This document shows positions 48,088 through 62,300 of a stretch of DNA of 64,000 nucleotides, piece by piece. This stretch comes from Membranipora membranacea (taxonomy: Eukaryota; Bryozoa; Gymnolaemata; Cheilostomatida; Membraniporidae), in assembly GCA_914767715.1 (NCBI GenBank), contig OU612070.1:9625501-9689500 (forward strand), written 5' to 3'. The notes beneath the pieces were generated by a model that did not search any database, was not told the DNA's origin, and worked only from the letters and a program-made list of their open reading frames with translations. A program made the translations under genes and the position numbers. Every line of letters starts with the position of its first letter. Positions within the stretch are counted from its first letter, which is position 1.

Positions 48088-49187
48088 CTAAAACTAAAGT
48101 AGAACAGAAAATCACTTCTCAATAGCATCACAATATGGTGTCTCAAAGTATAATGACTATCTAACTAATGTAATTTTTACTTTGCACAATATGATGATTA
48201 ATTCATCAGGGGGACTAACAATCAAATATAACAACAGTGATGAAAAAACCCTTGATGAATGATAAACTGTCATGATCTTGGATTGTCGTCAAGAAACTCA
48301 AATACAACTTTAAGGATTATTTTAAATAATGGTCTCCATGAGTACGTATTCATCATTCATTGTAACAAGATTGGTTGTAAAATATAAGGTGCAAGCAGAA
48401 GAAACAGCAGACTTGTTAACCAACTTTTGACTGGTGTGTTGGATAGTCCATCATAACATATTCACAAGCAATCATTTAGCTCAACATCAACGTCTTAGGT
48501 CTTCGCCTGATTGACCCACAGGTATTTTGGTTTTCTCCTCAAAACCTAAAGATGGAGAAGACAAACTTTCACATTAACTTCATAATGTTGGGACTACTGG
48601 TACAAGGACCATCTATAATGGCTGCCTTTTAGATGCTGGTATTTGTGATGATTGGGTAAAGATTCATCATTATTCTGCTGACTGATCTTTCTGTTAACAA
48701 GCGGCTTAATTCTAGCCCCATTGATTCTCACGCTACAAGAAAGTAAATTGACAGTGTGCGGTCATGAATCCGAAAATATCATCAGATTTCAGTATTCATC
48801 TTTTTATTAGGCCCTTTATTCTGCTGCCCAGTCTCATGAAATTGACAAATCAGTTCATCCAGTTAAATAAAAGGGAATTATGGGATAACACATATAAAAC
48901 AGCTTGTTGTGCAAAGGCTTGCTTTTGTCTGTCACGACCATCACTAACCTACAAGTTTTAGTGTTATGCAGTTAGAAGTGATCTTCCCTCAAGATGGATT
49001 GGCCACTCCCATTGTCCTTTAATTGTACTATAGACCAGAAAATATTTGTACCATTGCATGTCTATATGTGACCTTGTCTGAAAATAGAGAAACATAATGT
49101 GAGGTGATATGTTTATGTGGATTGTTCTCCATCACATCCAAACCGAAGAGAACAAGCAATTTGATTGAGTATCTTCAAGTAGCCTGG

Positions 49188-49247
49188 GCAGGCTGTCAGG
49201 GATGGGTAGATGGGAGGGGGACATCCATCCACCCCCGACAGCCTGCC
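49188..49247. repeat. GC-rich hairpin, copy 2
   Basis: Same GGCAGGCTGTC / GACAGCCTGCC stem as at 27962-28022. Confidence 0.6.
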
Positions 49248-49372
49248 ATGGCAAACCCTCAAGATGGTGGTATGACATGGCAATGGACTTCTGAGTACGC
49301 GCTATACTATTGATCACTTACTTCACTTAGGTTGCAGGATTCCTTCTGAAATATTGTGCCAGTATACTCGTC

Positions 49373-49555
49373 TCATGCTCCCTCCATCTCGACCGATCTT
49401 TCCCTCCAGGATTTGATGTCAAAAATCTGCAACTGATCCAAGAGCTGTCACTCTCCAGGTTTTCTTGGGTCTCCCATGTCTCCTTTTCCCTTCCGGTGCC
49501 CAACCCAAACTAGTGTGTGGGATTGAGCCCTGCCGTCTCAGAGTGTGACCCAGAT
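49373..49555 (-). pseudogene. Non-LTR reverse transcriptase tail, copy 2
   Basis: Counterpart of 28148-28330. It reads GRPKKTWRVTAL and then loses frame through one extra C (GATCCAAG versus GATCAAG). Confidence 0.75.
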
Positions 49556-50027
49556 GCTATTGATATGCTGCAATAATCAACATTGTGACACTACTAATTA
49601 ACCTTGGTCAGTCATAGATTTATCTATCGCAGGGCCATACTTCAGAAATTTGTAGGGAGGCAAAAACCTGAAGGAGTTCAAAGCATCATTAAGAGGGTTA
49701 AGGTATGTAAATAACAAATGGAAATCACAGAGCCGCCATAGATTATTCAATTATAATGTTTTTAGGCCATTCTATTCAGCTTCCCCTTGAAATACAGGCC
49801 TGGTATCTATTTCAATTTAGAAGGAGGCCTAAATACAACAACATTTATTGTTGGATTTATACTCAAAAATGTCATCAGTGAATCGGTGAAAAGTTGAAGC
49901 AGAGGAGGTAAGAATGATAGCTAATAATCTGTGCTGCCACTCCAGCCTTGTGAGTATGGTTATGGTACATTGATCAGTAGGATATCACCAGCAATACTAC
50001 CTATTGAACAGAAGAGAATAAACTCAC

Positions 50028-50081
50028 CCATTTCTGGTCGCATCTTACTCGGTCATTAGGATTGGATTTACTTCTCATGTA
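50028..50081 (-). CDS. Candidate internal exon, copy 2
   Basis: Identical to the exon at 28802-28855, with the same acceptor and GTGAGT donor. Confidence 0.4.
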
Positions 50082-51031
50082 CTGTAGATGGCGAGATAGT
50101 GTGAAGATTCTTCTATTCACAGTGATTGGGATCAGTTATTTGCAATGTAATGCCATGAAGTAGATAGGCGATCATTGTCACCACTTTCACTATCAGTATT
50201 GTTGTGATTGTGTTCACATGCTGAAATGACAGAGGGAAACTGAACCATGGCTTGTGTCGTTTTAAAAGTAAGTAAGCGCAGGACTTTTCTGGAGGGTATT
50301 TCAAATGAAATCCGCCAAAATCACAGTTGAGTGAGCAAAACCTGCCAAGGATCACCTTCTCACTAGCTCACTCATTGATGGAACAACAGAAAATTCCGAT
50401 TGAGCTATTTTTTCTAATTGAAAGACCAAGGGTCCGAGGATTTTGAGCAAAGTGATAGCTATGATCTGGTTAGAATAACATCGCTCATTCTCTTAGGAAC
50501 CCCATCCTGTTAGCCAGTTTGCTTTAATTGAAATAGCTCAAACCATTCAAGACTAGGAAAAATTCTGCTTTATAATAATTTCCACAATTTAGTAGCTAGC
50601 TAACAATGGTAAGTTACCCCCAAAATACATAAACTAAATTCAAGCCAACATTCACTCCTCTAGAAAAGACTGGATATCTAAGAATAATTGCTGACTCACC
50701 TATTGATGGCGAGTTGACACAGTGTGCCCTCCCTCTCTCATAATTCTTTACTTTTTACCAGGTTTCCAACGGCTGAAGTTTCAAGGTTCCAGGGTTTCCA
50801 GGGTTTCCAGTGTTTCCATTTTTTCCAGGGCCATTGACTTGAAGATCACATGTAGAGTACATTGTCAACATAAAACCCATATTTGGTTGGGTTTATTCAG
50901 ACATACTGAAATTGAAATAACGTATAGCGTGAGATAGCCTGTCTTTACAAGCTTTGTTTGGATTTAATAGCGTGTTAAACAGTGTGGACAACTCTCTTCT
51001 CGATAGCTCGCGCGCAAGAGTTGACAAGCTT

Positions 51032-51056
51032 TGTGGGGGGGGGGGGGGGGGGGGGA
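51032..51056. repeat. Poly-G tract in copy 2
   Basis: A run of about 22 G follows GACAAGCTTTGT, where copy 1 has only five G (29814-29818). It is the longest G tract in an AT-rich window. Confidence 0.9.
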
Positions 51057-52894
51057 AGCTACCTAAAAAACCAATACACAGTATTTATTCACCTATTTTC
51101 TAGGAGGTATCTTTGCATTAAATTGGGCATTCAATGTAGTAGACGTTCAAACTCCTCTTCAAAAGATATTATAGCGACATTGCCTTAGTGTCGCTGCTAG
51201 GAAAAGAATGATATAATTTGCAAGTAAACCGGCCGACGCTGGGATCACAATCGTAATCTTAATCTTAATAGTAATGTTCTCACCAGGTACGGGTTAGCAG
51301 CTGAATAGTCTGACCCTTTTTGGCTCCTAGGGCTTCAGAAGAATAGCCGCTCTGTTGTCGGTTCAGCGGACTTCTCCTGCTTTAGTGCAAAATATCTGCA
51401 AGTAATGATGAATATGAATATTATGTAGATGGTGTGGTAGTGTTTGAATTCAAGTAAAGACATAGGCTTGCTTCTAAACTTCACATAAATTATAGCCAGA
51501 TATAACAAAACCAACGGTAATTTTCCAATGTAAGTATTGTTCTCATCCGACAAAAATACAAATGTAGACACAGAAAACGCCTGCAAAAGCAGACTCACCA
51601 TATCGCAGCTTTCTCCAGTATATAATTAGTTATGTTGTTTAATTCAGGGAGCCAAACCCAGTATCAATATCACATGCCAGCGGGCTAACACATTATTCCC
51701 TTTCCATTTTATGGCATCGCTGATCAAAAAATGTTATGGCACATTGTGTGACACTCTGCTATCATTCCAATGACATCATTCATTATTGTAGAGTTATACT
51801 CCCCTTTATTTTGCTAGCCACAGGGTTGCCTAATCTACAGTGTGCCTCTGTACTGAGTGGAAGCCTGGGTGAGCATCGGGGATCAGCTCATGTGATATGC
51901 AGTACTTCTCATACCGGTTTCGCATATCCATAGCTGTGGATAATGAAGAGCACAGGATCTCATTGACAATTTTCTCTGTAAATTTAGCAACCCATGCTAT
52001 TGTAAGCGGGAAGTGGCAAGTTACAAGTCACCAGGTATCACATGAGCAGGATGAGTGATCAGTTGCTGTACTAAGTATAGAATCATCCCCTCCTTGAATA
52101 TGAGAGCGCAACTTTCACAATAACACAGTCGAACCTAAAATTCTATCTCTTCATAATAAAGCATACAATGAACATTTGTTGTTGATTGGTGATGTACATG
52201 TTTGTATTCTAAATTTTCGTGGTATCATAAGCTACAGGAATCCTTTATAATGGTGGCCGCCAATGCACCCAACCCTCTTCTCTCCTTTGACATGCTAGCA
52301 TCTGGTCATTTTAAGTCTCTTCACCACCACATTAATACCCCTAGAGACTGTTTTAGATCTCAGGCTATCAGTATTTTGAATAAATCACTCTTTTAGTTTA
52401 TTCTCTACATTTTTTGTATTTTTGTATTCTATGTAAACTACAAATTGTTTTATCTGCAATCATTAACAGTTTTAGACATCAGCATTCTTATTAACATTCT
52501 TTACTGCAGGCAAACCATCTTTTTGTTTCTCAATCACTCCTTTGAGATAATACAGGTACATAATAAAGGTACATACATACAAAGGAAGAAAATTTTGATT
52601 GGATTTAAAAATTAAATCATAAGTCTCTACTAAATGGTGGTTGGAAAATTTAATACTTTACTGTGATACTATAATATTCACTTCTCACCGCACAAGCTAA
52701 CAAGCAACATGTAACGTCAAGCTCGCTGTGAGTTAATAATATATAAAGTTACACAGAATACAAACTGTTATATCTTCAAGACAGTATTATTATAAATATA
52801 TCTAACTCCATATCCATGTAAGTCAATCAAGTTATTTTTGAAGCTTCACACCTTTATTCCACAGTTGTTTGATATTATGGTGACACTGATATTT

Positions 52895-52896
52895 TT

Positions 52897-52933
<37 letters not shown>
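52895..52933. repeat. (AT)n microsatellite, copy 2
   Basis: Longer AT run than at the matching place in copy 1 (about 31660-31682). Confidence 0.9.
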
Positions 52934-52983
52934 CTTAAAATCTGAATTATGTTGTGGCCTTTAGCTGTGGTAGCTGTAGACTG

Positions 52984-54358
52984 TCAAGCACAAATAACCT
53001 GAGCTACAATCCTGCAATTCATGGTGTCACTAACACTGTGCGAGCCACACCCCCAGCCGTACCTAACTACAGGGGTAACATCCTCTTCTATGTAGCTGTG
53101 TTGAACTCCACCCTCATACATCATCGGTATATCACACTGATAACCTGTTGGTAACTCCGAAAGGTCATACTGTGCACGCCGTCGAACTTTGTATGTGGGA
53201 CCATGAGTTATTGTACATCCAGGCCAAAGAGATTCTCTCTTGACCCTGCTCATTGCATGCCGTGCATATCGTTGCGGATAGAACGGGTTGCAAAAAGTTA
53301 ACTTCTGAATGTTACATCTTTGGCTCCACATAGAGATACTCCGTTTCAATCTTCGTGGTCGCTGTCGGTTCATCAGTGATTTGAGGACAAACATATATGT
53401 TTGTGTGGGTGTACGTTGGCTTGTTGGTGATGGCCTAGGACTTGTGCATCTGATGGCGTCCTATATATAAAAATAATCAAGTTGTTTTGTGTGCACTGCG
53501 ATGCCAGGAATGTAGATACACTATTGCCATTAGATCGATTGGAAGAAACTGACTATCTGAGTATTGAATATCAAAAAGTGCAATCGACCTTGAGAAGAAA
53601 TACATTTTTCCTTGGCACTAAACTGATCGACATCATAATATCTCCATATCATGACATTTAATCAACAAAACTGAACAGAGTAGTTAATAACGGTGTTTAC
53701 ATGTAACTCACTTTCATTGTTGTTTTGGATGTCGGGCTCCTATCATCTCGATAACAGGTGACCTGTAATTCAAGTTATGAGCAAGTTGAAATAAGCTTAT
53801 AGATAGAGGAAGCCATTGTTTGTGTGTAGCGTTGTCAATCCCTAGGACTGTGGGACTAACTGATAAAACAACAATAGCCTATGTTTTATCACAAGGTTAG
53901 TATGCAGTGTAAATACAATGCATTTTAGAAGTGAGAGGTCATACATAAATGTAAGGTGCCAGGAGCTAAACACAAGGCTCCAATCAACTGTTGGCTGTGA
54001 CCTTAGACAGTATAGGCCACAAAGACAAGAACATTAAAATAAGTAATATATCTTGAGATTCTTATGACAAGGTTACAGATTTCCATTCTTCCAGAAGTTC
54101 TACTACACAGCGCACATCAGATGACCGAGCTGCATAGTATGTGATGAGGTACGGGTCTGTGAGAAATAACGTTTAAGATTGGTACAGAAGTATTGTTATC
54201 AAGAAGGATTTCTGCGGCATGAAACAGTCTTTGAGAGGATGAGTTTATAATGTGTCATCCTGAATTAATCTGTACATATACATCAATCTACCAACCTACT
54301 AACCTACCTTGCAAACTGATATGAATATCATCAGAAAAGGCAGGGCTTTGAACCTCAT
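52984..54358 (-). CDS. Secreted cysteine-rich protein, four exons, copy 2
   Basis: Exons 54358-54304, 54156-54077, 53762-53712 and 53460-52984 match copy 1 in length, phase and splice sites, and the frame is intact. Exons 2 and 3 are identical to copy 1. By eye there are seven coding differences in 663 nt. Five change residues (Asn to Lys in the signal peptide; Phe to Leu, Ile to Leu, Leu to Ser and Arg to Gln in exon 4), and two are silent. All seven C-terminal cysteines and the RQRPRRLKR site are kept. Minus-strand AATAAA is at 52853-52858. Confidence 0.7.
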
Positions 54359-56634
54359 TCTGTCAGCCTTTTGATCGTGAACAGATACAGTGCGACACTT
54401 CAGACAGGTTTCTTGTCGTTCAAGCCAAGATATCCTTCACTGAGTTGCTGTGGTTTGCGTTAATCTTGCGCTGGCAGAAGTTATCAGCCAATAAAGAAGA
54501 AGCAAAAAAATTCACATCTATAGTGTCTGATTTGAACACAACATTTACAGTGCTTTTCTGACACACTCAGAACAACCGCTGTCAAGTATTTAAAGTATGC
54601 TGGTTTTGGGCTGCAATATTTGACACAGAAACATTGCAGGACACACTAGTTATCTAATATTTAATGTCGTCGTAAAATTTTGTGATGATTGACACTGTAT
54701 GACATTCTCAAAGTGTTTGGGTGTTACGGAAAAGACCACCTATGATGACAGTAAGTTTATCTTTTGTTTGAGTAAGTTGATATAACCAGAGGTCCAAAAA
54801 TTTGATTAAAAATGATGATTTTTATTGCTTATTGATTCATTTATCTTAGTCTCAGTACCAGACAGAAATATCTGTGTTAACTGCCTGTACCCAAAGTAGA
54901 AACTGAGCAAGTTAGTTTTGGAAAAGAGTCTAATCAAGTGAATTATTCCTGCTCCGTGTCTGTAACCTACCTGTTGTATTCTTTGTAACCCATGGCGTTC
55001 ATTACTGTGATTAAATTTAGTGCGCGATTCTTTTCTATGTCATCAAAAAAAGTAGCGTGTTTCAGATCATTTGAGCTTTTGTTCAATTGGAGTAGCCCTC
55101 TCACTAAGCATGTGGAGAAAACTCAGGTATCAGTGTGTGCTCTATAGTTACAGGATGGACGGCGGATTTCACCAGCCATGTTTCATCTTGGACGTCTCAC
55201 AAGATCTGGCCTCAGACCGACAAGGATAATGGTATCTCCTAGGCGGGGAGGAATCAGGCTTGCCCTTAGCAAGTCCTAATAATAGCAGCAGGTCTTACCT
55301 AGGCCTTATAAACACATGAAAACTAGGCCTTATAAACACATTCAAATTCATTTATTTAAATCATGTTTTATAATGGAAATTATTTATTTATTTGATAAAT
55401 CATATTTAACACACAAACGCTCATTTGGGGAACAAAAATGATTCAACTGCAATTATGTGAAATGGTTTTGGAAATTTTTTTATAGAAGGGGAAAAGCAAT
55501 ATTTAAATTTAATTATCACCTGACACATAAGATGTCGCAATGCGTCAGATAAATTTGATAAATATTAGTTATCAAGGTGGGCAGTTCTACTAATGGATTG
55601 GTGATCTTTAATAACAAAGGGTGACCCTCATTTGATGAAACTTTTTTTAGCCGCAAAACATATGAGCTGGAGATGTACATTTAGTTCATCAAGCTAGAGT
55701 ATCGATAATCTAGTCTAGTAATCATCCTCATCATGTTGTATTTGCTCTGTCATGACGTAGATAATGCCACAAACACTTCTGAACATACAGCCGGTAGTAA
55801 AATCAAACCCCATAAATATAAAACATTGCGTCAGAAGTTTTTCCAGCAATTTATTTACATCGGACAGACATGGAGTGACAGGAAACTTGAAAGATGCCAT
55901 TTGACACTTATTGATTGCAGTGTCAAGGGAAGGAAAATAGATGAAGAGCACCCAATATTTATACTCATACTGAATACTCATACTGAATTTCCTACCTGGC
56001 TTATTTAACCCCTTATTTGAAAGTTGTTTCTGGTAGAATTTTTCATGCTTATTGCAATGGTAATAATTATTGTACCTTACACCAAGCTGTAAAATAGGCG
56101 ACTTATTGCCAAAAACGCTGCCAGTACTAGTAACCTGGGGTTTGTTTGATTTTTGTCAAGTATTTGTTCAATTGTTCAATGTCTGCATTTGTTAGATCAA
56201 ATTAGTTGTTGACGCACCCCCAGTTGTAACATATAAATTAGATGACCTTAGCAAGGACCACTGGATGTGAATAAGTAGAGGCAGCAGAGCTCAGATAATT
56301 TTCTTATTCCCCTGTGGTTTTATAACTGGATGATTTGAACTTGGAGAGATGCTATATTCTCTCCCATCGCTAATGGCACTGAGAGATTTGTAATTGGAGA
56401 AATGCTATTTGTTGCTTCCCCCTGTTTCCTTAAAAGAATTTTAAACAGCTTTGAGAAGCTCTGATTGTCTTTCAAACCAGTTTGAGAGCACTTCCACTAT
56501 TCAGCCTTTCATATAGTTGTATGTAACCTTTCGTAATTTCTTGTGCAAGTTCATCTGATGTAATTTCTTGGGACAATGCATCATCTCTACAATGATTGGT
56601 GTTGACTTTTTTAACAGACATTACTATGACCAAT
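54359..56634. other. End of block C, copy 2
   Basis: Matches 33094-35355. It contains the altered version of the small ORF (55733-56008) and no confident gene. Confidence 0.4.
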
Positions 56635-59370
56635 AAATTTCAAACTCAGTGGTTTTCTCATGAGTATACTTGCTTTTCATACAAGGGGCTTAGATAGGGG
56701 TAAGGCACTAGCTCCTTCAGAGCCAAACGATTTTCAGATATATGACCGGCTGGAACTGGACGGAGTTTGAGATGATTCCGACAGACTTTTCTCATGCAAA
56801 AGTGACCCTAATGTAATCAGACACTGGCAGAGAATGACGACCCGCAGAGCCAAACGCTTTTCAGATTTATGACCAGCTTGAGTTGCTCTTCCATATTTTT
56901 TTCAATTTTCAAGTCAACACTATGAGTTTATCTCAGGAATTCGATGTTCTGGATTTTTAATATGCAATGAGGCAATGAGGGCTTGAACTGGTCGGAGTTT
57001 GATTTACCGACAAACTTTGTACTTTTGAATGGTGGCAACTGGAATGTTTCTTAGTGTAATCTGAACCTCCATTGAAACAGACACTGAGTGAGAACAGAGA
57101 GCCGCTGAACCAAACGGAACTATAAATTAGACCTCGACAGTTATATACTTCTATCGCCTCCATCTGCCATAAATTGGTCAAAATTCACTTCAAAAGCAAT
57201 AGGCTGCTAAAGTCTTGCAGATAAACAATTTCGTGTTGTAAAAGTTGCTTACATGTTCCACATTTATTGGCTAAACAAACAAAAAAATTGTAAAAAAATG
57301 TTATGGATTGTGAAATAATAACGCTCCCACAAAACATTCTCGACACAACTCTCTCATAAAACTGTGAAAAGGATTGACATAGCAAGGAATAAAACACATT
57401 ATATAACTTGCAATAAAACTTGCGATGCACCACTTAATAGCATTTGCAGGCATTTGAAAAGCAGATAGAGTTATTTGAGGCCTCTGACTAAATGCACAGA
57501 ATGCACAAACAACTTCCACCCCTGCGCTAGACACATTATCCGCCTTACACATTCTTGACATCACCTGAAAATTCATTTCATTATCAAAAATTGACATTGG
57601 CCATGGTATCACAAGGGACATAATAATATAAACAATGAAAAGTCAAAGACTATGATTGTGGTCGTTGAGTGATCTGGAGTGACTTCTTAGGGGGGCTTAT
57701 GGATTCAGGTGAGTAACTAAAGCGCAAATGGTTTGAAATTAAAACAATTTGTACAATCAGTCCAGGGAGGATAGGATAGTGTCAGTCAATGCAGTCAGTT
57801 TGTCAGTAAGAGTTGTCTACTAAATTTATCCAGTATTTATTTCAGTATAAACAGTATCCCTTTTCTCCAATGAGCTCCTAGAGGGATTCATTGCCCTCCC
57901 AAAAATCTGACTTGTCTCAGAATCACTTCCTTAGACTATTTTTTTCTCTAATTTTGTTGTATGCATTATACAGTCATTGACCTGTTGTTGTTTAATACCT
58001 ACCTCCCATGCTGGGGCTTCGAGGGAGAAAGAAGCATATACATTATTTGACAGAGAACATCTTTCACAGGAAACTTCCAGTATGTAGACCTTATTCTGAC
58101 ACGAATGTCATACCAGACCAGGTGGGTACGAGCATGATAAGACCACCGCCACCTTTTGCAAGGATGCTCACTACTCAGCTAATTCTACCCCCATATTATT
58201 TTCTTATTTATATTTATTTTAATATTAATTCAATTTAAATGTTAATTAATTTTTTTTTATTTAACTTTACTTTACTCTACTTTAATTTACTTCATTTTAT
58301 TTTACTTTACTTTACTTTTATTTTATTTTATTATATTATATTTTATTTTTTGATGTTCGTTTTATAAGTATGTATATTATTGAGCAGTTTGTCTGTAATC
58401 ACAACTAAGTTATATAAATACATTGCTCACAACATGTCACAGTTGTACGGAATTCAAGACTAACATCATAAACTTTACATTATCAAACTAACATTAAATA
58501 TGATCATATTTTGATCATATTGATATAATTTCGTTATAATATTTTTCATGTTGTTATATAATATGGTATATCCACCTATTGTTAAGTAGGCATAATAATG
58601 ACTTTATACAGACAGCACCTGAGCAACACAATAGATCACAATGCTTTGTTATGACATACACGAACATGAATTTTATATATCTCAGATGGAAACAGATACG
58701 ACATTTTGCATCTATTCCCATCTGTTCGGCCATTGTCCTATTGGGTGAACAGATACGATATAATATCCCCAAAATACCATTGGATCATCTAAATGATACA
58801 ATAGAATATTAATTCACTCAGCTATCTGCTACATTACAAAGCACCTTCATGGCTTTTTTTAAATAATGACAAAGAGGCGCAATATGCATGTTCTAGCTAT
58901 TCATCACCGGCCACTGAGTGTATATACTGCTGCACAGGAGAGATGTACAACTCTGACCCAGAAGCTGTCACTCCGATCGATTGGAACTTCTTCCTAAGCT
59001 TGTTTGTTATTCCATCACTTTTTGCTCATAAGATAAACAATTTTTTGACACCTCCATTTATTTATAGAGATTTTAAAAAACACTACCAAGTTCAATTTTG
59101 GTGATAAACATTTACTTTTATATCATACTGATAATTTATGATACAAAGTTTCTGCTGCATACAATTCTTTACCACTACATTTGAGATCTAAAGAGAAGTT
59201 CAGCACATTCAAAACTTTACTATTCAACCATATATTATCAACTTGACCAACATCATTGATGATATTATTTCCTTTCTGTTTCATTTTCGTTTTAAAAAAT
59301 TCTTTTCTGGCTTTGAGTGCAAAACATTTCGAATGAGATGACTTTGGTTGCCACCAAAAGTATATATATT
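56635..59370. repeat. Block A, copy 3
   Basis: Nearly identical to 35356-38090. The retrotransposon tail (about 59118-59248) and the proline-rich frame are present. Confidence 0.93.
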
Positions 59371-62300
59371 CGCAGATGCCCACCATAATGGGACTCAATC
59401 CCGGTGGTAGAGGCAGGTTGACTTGGCATTCCACACAAAATGAAGTGCACTGGAAGCCATCTTGTCATATTCACTTAAAATTATAATTGTAAGGGACCTG
59501 CAATTTTATGGAGTTGAACTAAATCGACTTGCTATGCCTGCAAAAAATATAGGGATATCTGATTAGGCTTAAGCTAATAAGATAATTGTCTAAATGTGAA
59601 GTGATTGAGATTGTCTATTTGCACCGGAGTTATGTTGCTTTAACCTGCCATCACATGAAGTTTACCGACTGTTTCTGGCAGCTCAGCAAGAAAGAATTGC
59701 TGACATTTATAATTATCTTGCAAGATTTTTCAGATGATATGTGTCATATACGGCCAGAAGAATTGAGACATGCATAAACCTCCTGCTTCCTGAGTCGTCC
59801 TCATGCAGACCTCGCAGATCAAAACTGGGCAGAAACAACAGCTAAACCATACCCCATAACACTGCACTAGCCAGCAGATGTCTCTTCATCAAATATGGGA
59901 ATATGGTCTGAGACTGATGCCTATGCTGGTTGGGTGATGATATTTTTTGAGTTTTATTAAATAATTATTACGCTTTACGATGATTTTTTGTATATCAGAT
60001 CAAATGTTATACATTTTGCAATGAATTTTCAGTCAACATCATGTGTATGCCGTATAAGATAATCAAGTAGATGATTTAAATACAGACTCATCAGAGTGTT
60101 ATCAATCTGCAGTGATCATTAAACACAAAAATTCACAGACACAAAAACTCTGCTGTGCTCAGTGATAATTGAGGGCTATTCCACAACGAATATCAATCTA
60201 CTAGGATGAGTTATAGCAGGGACCCTTTCTGTAACTCAGCATAGTTGGTGATACTAGTGAGCTGGCTGATTGAAACATGGATAAGTGACAGCTAATATCT
60301 TGCATAACCTCAGCTAAATGCCTGCGAAATAAAATTAAGCAGACATTTAGTCGTATCCTTATTGAAACCACCCTCTGCATGACCAGATTCTCTCCAAGCA
60401 GCAGGTTTCCTGCGTGCAGGGATCTGTTTGTCTGTCATTGTTCTCTCTGATGGGTGTTGCACTCCCTCTTCCTCTTCCTCTGCTGACGATATTACCACAG
60501 CAGATGGTGCCTCTTCTCCTTGATATTTCTTTTCTGCTTGCTACAACTCCAACTAGCTTTACTCGAACACCAGAACTCTCCCAACTTTTTCGAAGGCTGC
60601 CTAACAGGCAAGGACAGCTTATCTGCAGTGGTGACTAGTGACTTATCACATTCTACTAGAAACTATGACATCACAGGCTGAAGCACTGTGGTTCACAATT
60701 AGGTGATTACATTATTGAATTCACCAAAGGTGAAATTCGAAGGTACATGCGGTCAGTTCTTCGACTTAGGAAAACTGGCTAGTTGAGCCAAGTTAGCATG
60801 CCATGCTTGAGAAACATCTGCTGAGGTGGCAGTATCTGGGACACAGGTCTCTTGCTACTGATAAACCGATTGACCTTTCACTGGCCATTTTTTCTTGGAA
60901 GGAACCTGGGAATTTTATCGAGTAGAACTAAATCGACTTGCTATGCCTGCAAAAACACAGGGATATGTTTACTTGACCAGCCTTTAGCTAATAAGATAAT
61001 TGTAATAAATGTGAAGTGATTGAGATTGGCTATTTTCATCGGATTTATTTTGCTTTAACCTGCCATCACACGAAGTTTTTCGACTGTTTCAGGCAGCTCA
61101 GCAAGAAAGAATTGCTGACATTTATAATTTTCTTTCAAGATTTTTCAGATGATATGTGTCATATACTGCCAGAAGAATTGAGACATGCATAAACATCTGC
61201 TTCCTGAGTCGTCCTCATGCAGACCTTGGAGATCAACACTGGGCAGCAACAACAGCTAAACCCTACCCCATAGCATTGCACTAGCCAGCAGATGTATCTT
61301 CATCAAAGATGGGAATATGGTCTGAAACTGATGCCTAATGCTGATTGGGTGATGATATTTTTTGAATTTTATTAAATAATTTTTACGCTATACTATTAGT
61401 TTTTTGTAAATCTGATCAACTAATACACATTTTGCAATCAATTTTCAGTTGAAAGCACCATATGTATGCCGTATAAGATAATTGAGTATATGATATAACT
61501 AAAGACTCATCAGAGTGTTATCAATCTGCAGTGATGAATAAACACAAAAATTCACAGACACAGATACTCTGCTGTGCCCAGTGATAATAGAGGGCTTTTC
61601 CACAACGAATATCAATCTACTAGGATGAGTTATAGCAGGGCCCCTTTCTATAACTCAGCCTAGTTTATGAATTTCGTTAGCTGGCTCATTGAAACATGGA
61701 TAAGTGGCAGCTAATATCTCGCATAACCTCAGCTAAATACCTGCTAAATAAAAATAAACGGGCATTTAGACGCATACTTATTGAAACCACCCCCTGCATG
61801 ACCAGGTTCTCTCCAAGCAGCAGGTTTCCTGCGTGCAGGGCTCTGTCTGCCTGTCATTGTGCTCTCTGATGGGCGTTGCACGCCCTCTTCCTCAACTGGC
61901 GATATAACCGCAGCAGATGGTACCTTATCTTCTGGGTATTTTGTTCTGCTTGCCTCAACTTCATCTCGCTTTACTCAAACACCAGAGTACTCTCCTAACT
62001 TTCATGGAAGGCTGCATATTAGGCAAGGACAGCTTATCTGCAGTGGTGATCAGTGACTTATCTCCCTCTCTTAGAAACTATGACGGCACAGGTTGAAGCA
62101 CTTTGGTTCACAATCAGCTGAGAAGTAGCTGCTGAAGTGTCTTGCATCTGGTTAAATGATTGATAGTCACCAGACACCATCATCGTCGTATTGCAAGGAG
62201 GCCCCATTTTTAAATTCATCGAAAGGTGAAACTTGACGGTACAAATGGCCAGTTTTTTTACTTACGGTAAACTGGCTAGACAAGAGAGAATTTTGCTATT

